From Candidatus Melainabacteria bacterium (GTDB lineage Bacteria > Cyanobacteriota > Vampirovibrionia > Obscuribacterales > Obscuribacteraceae), in assembly GCA_003175915.1 (NCBI GenBank), contig PSRH01000057.1:1-9005 (forward strand): 9,005 bases of DNA, given 5' to 3'. This document shows positions 7,095-9,005 of the stretch, in pieces. The notes beneath the pieces were generated by a model. The model was not told where the DNA came from and made no database searches. It saw nothing but the letters and a program-made list of their open reading frames with translations. Every line of letters begins with the position of its first letter. Positions within the stretch are counted from its first letter, which is position 1. Made by a program: the position numbers and the translations under genes.

Positions 7095-7108
7095 TTTGAC
7101 ATGTCAAA
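7095..7108. promoter_or_regulatory. perfect 14-bp palindrome, candidate operator over a -35 box
   Basis: TTTGACATGTCAAA is its own reverse complement and contains TTGACA, the consensus -35 hexamer, on both strands. On the plus strand a partial -10 (TCGAAT, 7121-7126) lies 19 bases downstream, which is long. A dimeric repressor binding here would block a promoter serving the gene at 7331. The symmetry is observed; the operator role is inferred. Confidence 0.4.
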
Positions 7109-7261
7109 GGTTTACTAGCTTCGAATCATGGCTGATTTCTCGTATCCCCGGAATCTTTAGCAGGAACCACAAGCAACTGACCCGAACGTTAGACCAAACC
7201 ACAGGCTAAATTGCTTGTCCCTAAAGAATCCAAATCGCACATCAGCCAATCACTCTCCAAG

Positions 7262-7303
7262 GCTGCCCCAAATGCACTTCAATGACGAAGTAAGTGGGGT
7301 GGC
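7262..7303 (+). repeat. leader hairpin before the 164-aa gene
   Basis: GCTGCCCCA (7262-7270) pairs with TGGGGTGGC (7295-7303) through nine pairs, two of them G-U. Inside, ACTTC (7276-7280) pairs with GAAGT (7287-7291). The structure ends 13 bases before the ribosome site GGAG (7317-7320) of the gene at 7331. It could influence translation or mRNA stability. Confidence 0.4.
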
Positions 7304-7330
7304 TCGAAACGAACCGGGAGAACCAAGAGC

Positions 7331-7825
7331 ATGACGCACGCAATCACGGGTGTGGTGGGGGACGAAATCACGGTCGGGCCGACGAATGGGACCGCGGGTG
7401 CGACGACGAACGAAACTGCAGGCGAGGATGACCAGCTCGGGATCATCTACGCCTTGCTCTTCGACGAACCCTTGCTACGTGGAAAGCAACGCCGCGTCAA
7501 GTGCTTCCTTCATAGGCCACTCGATCGCGAGGAGCAGAAAAAGGACGTGCACGATTTCGAACTGGAGTTCCTACTCAGGGAAGATGGCACGTTCCACGTA
7601 CGCCAGGTGACGAGGTATGGCTTCGCCTCCCTCGGCAACACCGATAACAAAAACCCAAGCTGCTGGACCGATGTCAGCATCTTGGATGGGAGGCTTCCGA
7701 TCGCCGGAAGTCGCTGGTGGATTCGCTTCGTCCTCGAAGAGGGGGCTGTGGGGCAAATCCTGTATGTGTTTTTCGAACTGCGCCCGCACTTGGGTGAGAC
7801 CGACGAGCAGGGCGAGGCCACCTGA
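7331..7825 (+). CDS. hypothetical protein, 164 aa
   Basis: I do not recognise this protein. ATG 7331 follows GGAG (7317-7320) by 10 bases. The first 35 residues are Gly/Thr-rich and low in complexity, probably a flexible leader. From about residue 36 it becomes a mixed alpha/beta sequence with alternating hydrophobics: IIYALLF (38-44), DFELEFLLR (75-83), FHVRQVTRYGF (88-98), SRWWIRFVL (127-135) and ILYVFFEL (143-150), ending in an acidic tail. It has neither signal peptide nor transmembrane helix. The strands and charges suggest a small beta-sandwich or barrel. Third codon positions are strongly GC, as in the 136-aa gene at the left edge and unlike the core genes, so it may have been acquired. 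The upstream palindrome and hairpin, and a long hairpin 40 bases after the stop, suggest a self-contained transcription unit. Confidence 0.58.
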   Translation: MTHAITGVVGDEITVGPTNGTAGATTNETAGEDDQLGIIYALLFDEPLLRGKQRRVKCFLHRPLDREEQKKDVHDFELEFLLREDGTFHVRQVTRYGFASLGNTDNKNPSCWTDVSILDGRLPIAGSRWWIRFVLEEGAVGQILYVFFELRPHLGETDEQGEAT

Positions 7826-7864
7826 AACGCCGACTTGAAGACAAGGCAGATCTGCCCCGACGGA

Positions 7865-7919
7865 GACGGCTAGCCCTAGAGCGCCATCGTCGCAAGGCGA
7901 CCGCTTTAGGGCTAGCGTC
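7865..7919 (+). terminator. long hairpin downstream of the 164-aa gene
   Basis: GCTAGCCCTAGAGCG (7869-7883) pairs with CGCTTTAGGGCTAGC (7902-7916), 15 pairs with one G-U. GAC/GTC extends the stem outside a bulged G (7868). GTCGC-AAG-GCGAC (7889-7901) caps it, opposite a 5-base bulge. It lies 40 bases after the stop, where a terminator is expected, but lacks a T run (GTCATCTC follows). It could instead be an mRNA-stabilising structure or a small palindromic repeat element. Confidence 0.5.
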
Positions 7920-7929
7920 ATCTCTCGAG

Positions 7930-7958
7930 TTTACAGATTTAACTAGATTTATTATAAG
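7930..7958 (+). promoter_or_regulatory. sigma70-type promoter candidate
   Basis: TTTACA (7930-7935) and TATAAG (7953-7958) are each one base from consensus and separated by exactly 17 bases, in an AT-rich stretch. No protein gene starts downstream on this strand; the next feature is the terminator at 8050, which suggests a short transcript. Confidence 0.4.
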
Positions 7959-7964
7959 CGCTAG

Positions 7965-8080
7965 TAATTCTAAAAGCCAAGCGCGAGAAATCGATTGGGT
8001 ATATACGATATAGCATAGTATAAACTATTGCAAGACGAAAGACGAAAACGGTCGGCCCAAAAGCGGGCCGACCTGTTTTG
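7965..8080 (+). ncRNA. possible short RNA between promoter and terminator
   Basis: A transcript starting about seven bases after the -10 (near 7965) and ending in the U-rich run after the hairpin at 8050-8073 would be about 115 bases. It contains a small stem ATAGT-ATAA-ACTAT (near 8017-8030), an unpaired purine stretch with GACGAAA repeated (about 8034-8048), and the GC-rich terminal hairpin. This layout (body, single-stranded seed, terminator) suits a trans-acting small RNA, but the terminator may serve only the minus-strand gene. It matches no family known to me. Confidence 0.25.
8050..8080. terminator. bidirectional intrinsic terminator
   Basis: GGTCGGCCC (8050-8058) pairs perfectly with GGGCCGACC (8065-8073) over a loop of six (AAAAGC). 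The plus side is followed by TGTTTTG. The minus side is followed by GTTTTCGTCTTT, the better tract. It most likely ends the minus-strand gene whose stop is at 8150, and could also end the candidate short RNA on the plus strand. Confidence 0.75.
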
Positions 8081-8149
8081 CTGCCTCTCCTCTACCGATT
8101 AGTTGACCTGATTGCCCTTCTCGTCCGTAAACAGCACCAGATTTACCCA

Positions 8150-8500
8150 TCAGCTCGACCGCAACTGTCCCTGTATGAACTTGCCGGGTATAATCGGAGT
8201 CGGTGTGGGAGTTGGTGGCTGGATGGGTGTTGGCAGTGGGTTCGGGTCCGGATACGGGTATGAGCGGCCATCTAGTGGCCGAGCATGAATAAAGTTGCTC
8301 CCAGGGACCAAATAGTCGCCATTGGGAAAGATGATGAGCTTAGGCGGCGGGGGTGCATTCGGATCGGGCGCAAAGGGATTGCGCGGAATGTCCGGCCAGA
8401 CCTGCGCAGCACCCCCGACATCTGAGGGCGCTACCCTCCTTGGGAGGAGGTGCTCATCTTGGAACGCGAAAGCGAGGCTTCTTCTTCTTGGGTTTCGCAT
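8150..8500 (-). CDS. small proline-rich protein, 116 aa
   Basis: I do not recognise this protein. Residues 36-85 (VWPDIPRNPFAPDPNAPPPP, then PNGDYLVPGSNF and PLDGRSYPYPDP) read as real coding sequence. They lead to a Pro/Thr repeat (LPTPIQPPTPTPTPIIPG, about 89-106) typical of extended linkers or surface-exposed tails. ATG 8500 is chosen for GGAG at 8512-8509, eight bases away; a GTG/ATG pair at 8539/8536 would add 13 residues. The first 25 residues are Arg-rich and overlap a second frame that looks more protein-like (8576-8454), so the true N-terminus may lie there, with a frameshift between. No signal peptide is seen in this frame. A strong terminator follows 70 bases after the stop, which supports transcription in this direction. 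Confidence 0.45.
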   Translation of the reverse strand: MRNPRRRSLAFAFQDEHLLPRRVAPSDVGGAAQVWPDIPRNPFAPDPNAPPPPKLIIFPNGDYLVPGSNFIHARPLDGRSYPYPDPNPLPTPIQPPTPTPTPIIPGKFIQGQLRSS

Positions 8501-8576
8501 ACCAGGTTCTCCAATCAAACTCGGCCAAACAACCATCACTGCGCACCACCAAGGCGCACAATCTCTCGCTCAGAAG
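8454..8576 (-). pseudogene. lysine-rich short ORF, possible upstream part of a frameshifted gene
   Basis: An open frame of 40 codons with no ATG (TTG at about 8561 is the first plausible start). It ends in TGA at 8456-8454, which overlaps an out-of-frame ATG as ATGA. Its translation LVVRSDGCLAEFDWRTWYA, then KPKKKKPRFRVPR, looks like a genuine protein end and is more natural than the overlapping N-terminus of the proline-rich ORF. That ORF lies in the +1 frame relative to this one. A single base change near the AAG repeat (about 8475-8490) or near the stop would join the two. It may be a decayed gene, a sequencing error, a small overlapping gene or chance. Confidence 0.25.
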
Positions 8577-9005
8577 TCAGCCTGCTCCCAGTCTCAGATT
8601 TGAGAAGCACCAGGAACCAGGAGTTGCGATGGTTTAACCGTTTGGGCGAAATGAAAAACAAACGAGCAAGAGACAATTCTTGTCTACGCAAAAACGCTTG
8701 CTTAAATCAATCCACTCACAAAATAAAAGCCACTGGTTGAACAGCGTCCATTACGAGCTAAACGAGGAATGTGATTACCATCGTGAGCACCTCGCGTTAA
8801 CTGAATTTGCTCGTTTGCTACTATCGCGGCTATCCTCTGAGATAAAAATCCGAGGCGCTGTCTTAGTCCTCCATGGTTTATTCCAAAAACATACGGCATT
8901 ATCCAGTAGACCTCTGTTTTTTGATTGAAACGCGCAACTACTCCTTGACTCTCTGTCCTGATTATTGCTTGGTACTTGGAGACGGATCCGGACAAAGCAG
9001 GTGTT
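8577..9005. other. right-end spacer without a supported gene
   Basis: Two opposing frames cross this stretch (plus 8680-8928 and minus 8995-8702), both beginning with TTG, neither with a ribosome site, and overlapping each other. Nested inverted repeats occur at 8665-8702: AGACAA-TTC-TTGTCT (8671-8685) inside AGCAAG (8665-8670) and CTTGCT (8697-8702). I cannot support a gene here; one may enter from beyond the right edge. Confidence 0.45.

Larger units (their letters stand above)
6791..7330. other. 540-base spacer without a supported gene
   Basis: A 71-codon minus-strand frame (6998-6783) has no ribosome site and an unconvincing translation. The stretch holds small dyads (AAGCCG-CGGCTT near 6837-6858; GCTAG-G-CTAGC near 6926-6936, followed by a T-rich run), which might end transcription from the zinc-ribbon gene but are weak. 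The two stronger structures, at 7095-7108 and 7262-7303, are listed separately. Confidence 0.5.

Noticed and set aside
8680..8995. Opposing TTG-started frames near the right edge
   Set aside because: They overlap each other, neither has a ribosome site, and neither translation shows family features.
1..9005. CRISPR array, insertion sequence, tRNA or rRNA, toxin-antitoxin or defence cassette
   Set aside because: On reading both strands I found no regularly spaced direct repeats, no transposase motifs with terminal inverted repeats, no tRNA-like cloverleaf and no paired small toxin-antitoxin genes.

Overview
This 9 kb window reads as an ordinary bacterial chromosome segment of moderate GC. It has a well-supported core (about 890-6000) flanked by less recognisable, more GC-rich accessory genes and gene-poor spacers. 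Three features hint at the organism: a futalosine-pathway menaquinone enzyme (MqnD), a membrane Ser/Thr kinase with a TPR sensor tail and an N-terminal Cys cluster, and a secreted IPT/TIG protein next to prfB. Together they would fit a non-photosynthetic cyanobacterial lineage (Melainabacteria/Vampirovibrionia, Obscuribacter-like) or a similar environmental phylum. This is a low-confidence inference from gene style, with no marker that fixes the taxon.

Layout. (1) 68-478, minus: unrecognised 136-aa protein with a near-perfect Shine-Dalgarno. (2) 493-891: spacer whose last 150 bases are packed with palindromes and hairpins, including a terminator-like hairpin just before mqnD. (3) 892-1764, plus: mqnD. 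(4) 1878-3734, plus: Ser/Thr kinase, transmembrane helix, TPR tail. (5) 3770-4886, minus, convergent with the kinase: prfB (RF2), which keeps the classic in-frame UGA and +1 programmed frameshift, so the true gene is longer than its second open frame. (6) 4896-5999, minus: secreted two-domain IPT/TIG protein, 9 bases upstream of prfB and probably co-transcribed from a promoter near 6040. (7) 6347-6790, plus: acidic protein with a C-terminal Cys/His zinc-ribbon-like knuckle. (8) 6791-7330: spacer with a perfect 14-bp palindrome and a leader hairpin. (9) 7331-7825, plus: unrecognised 164-aa protein followed by a long hairpin. (10) 7926-8080: promoter-like and terminator elements that could bound a short RNA. 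(11) 8150-8576, minus: proline-rich small ORF overlapping a lysine-rich short ORF, possibly one frameshifted gene. (12) 8577-9005: nothing codes convincingly.

The core genes do not form one pathway. MqnD makes a menaquinone precursor, the kinase is a signalling protein, prfB is translation termination, and the IPT protein is probably at the cell surface. I do not see a defence system, mobile element, CRISPR array, tRNA or rRNA. The most rewarding items for follow-up are the structured mqnD leader, the prfB recoding site, the possible short RNA at 7965-8080, and the palindromic operator candidate at 7095-7108.
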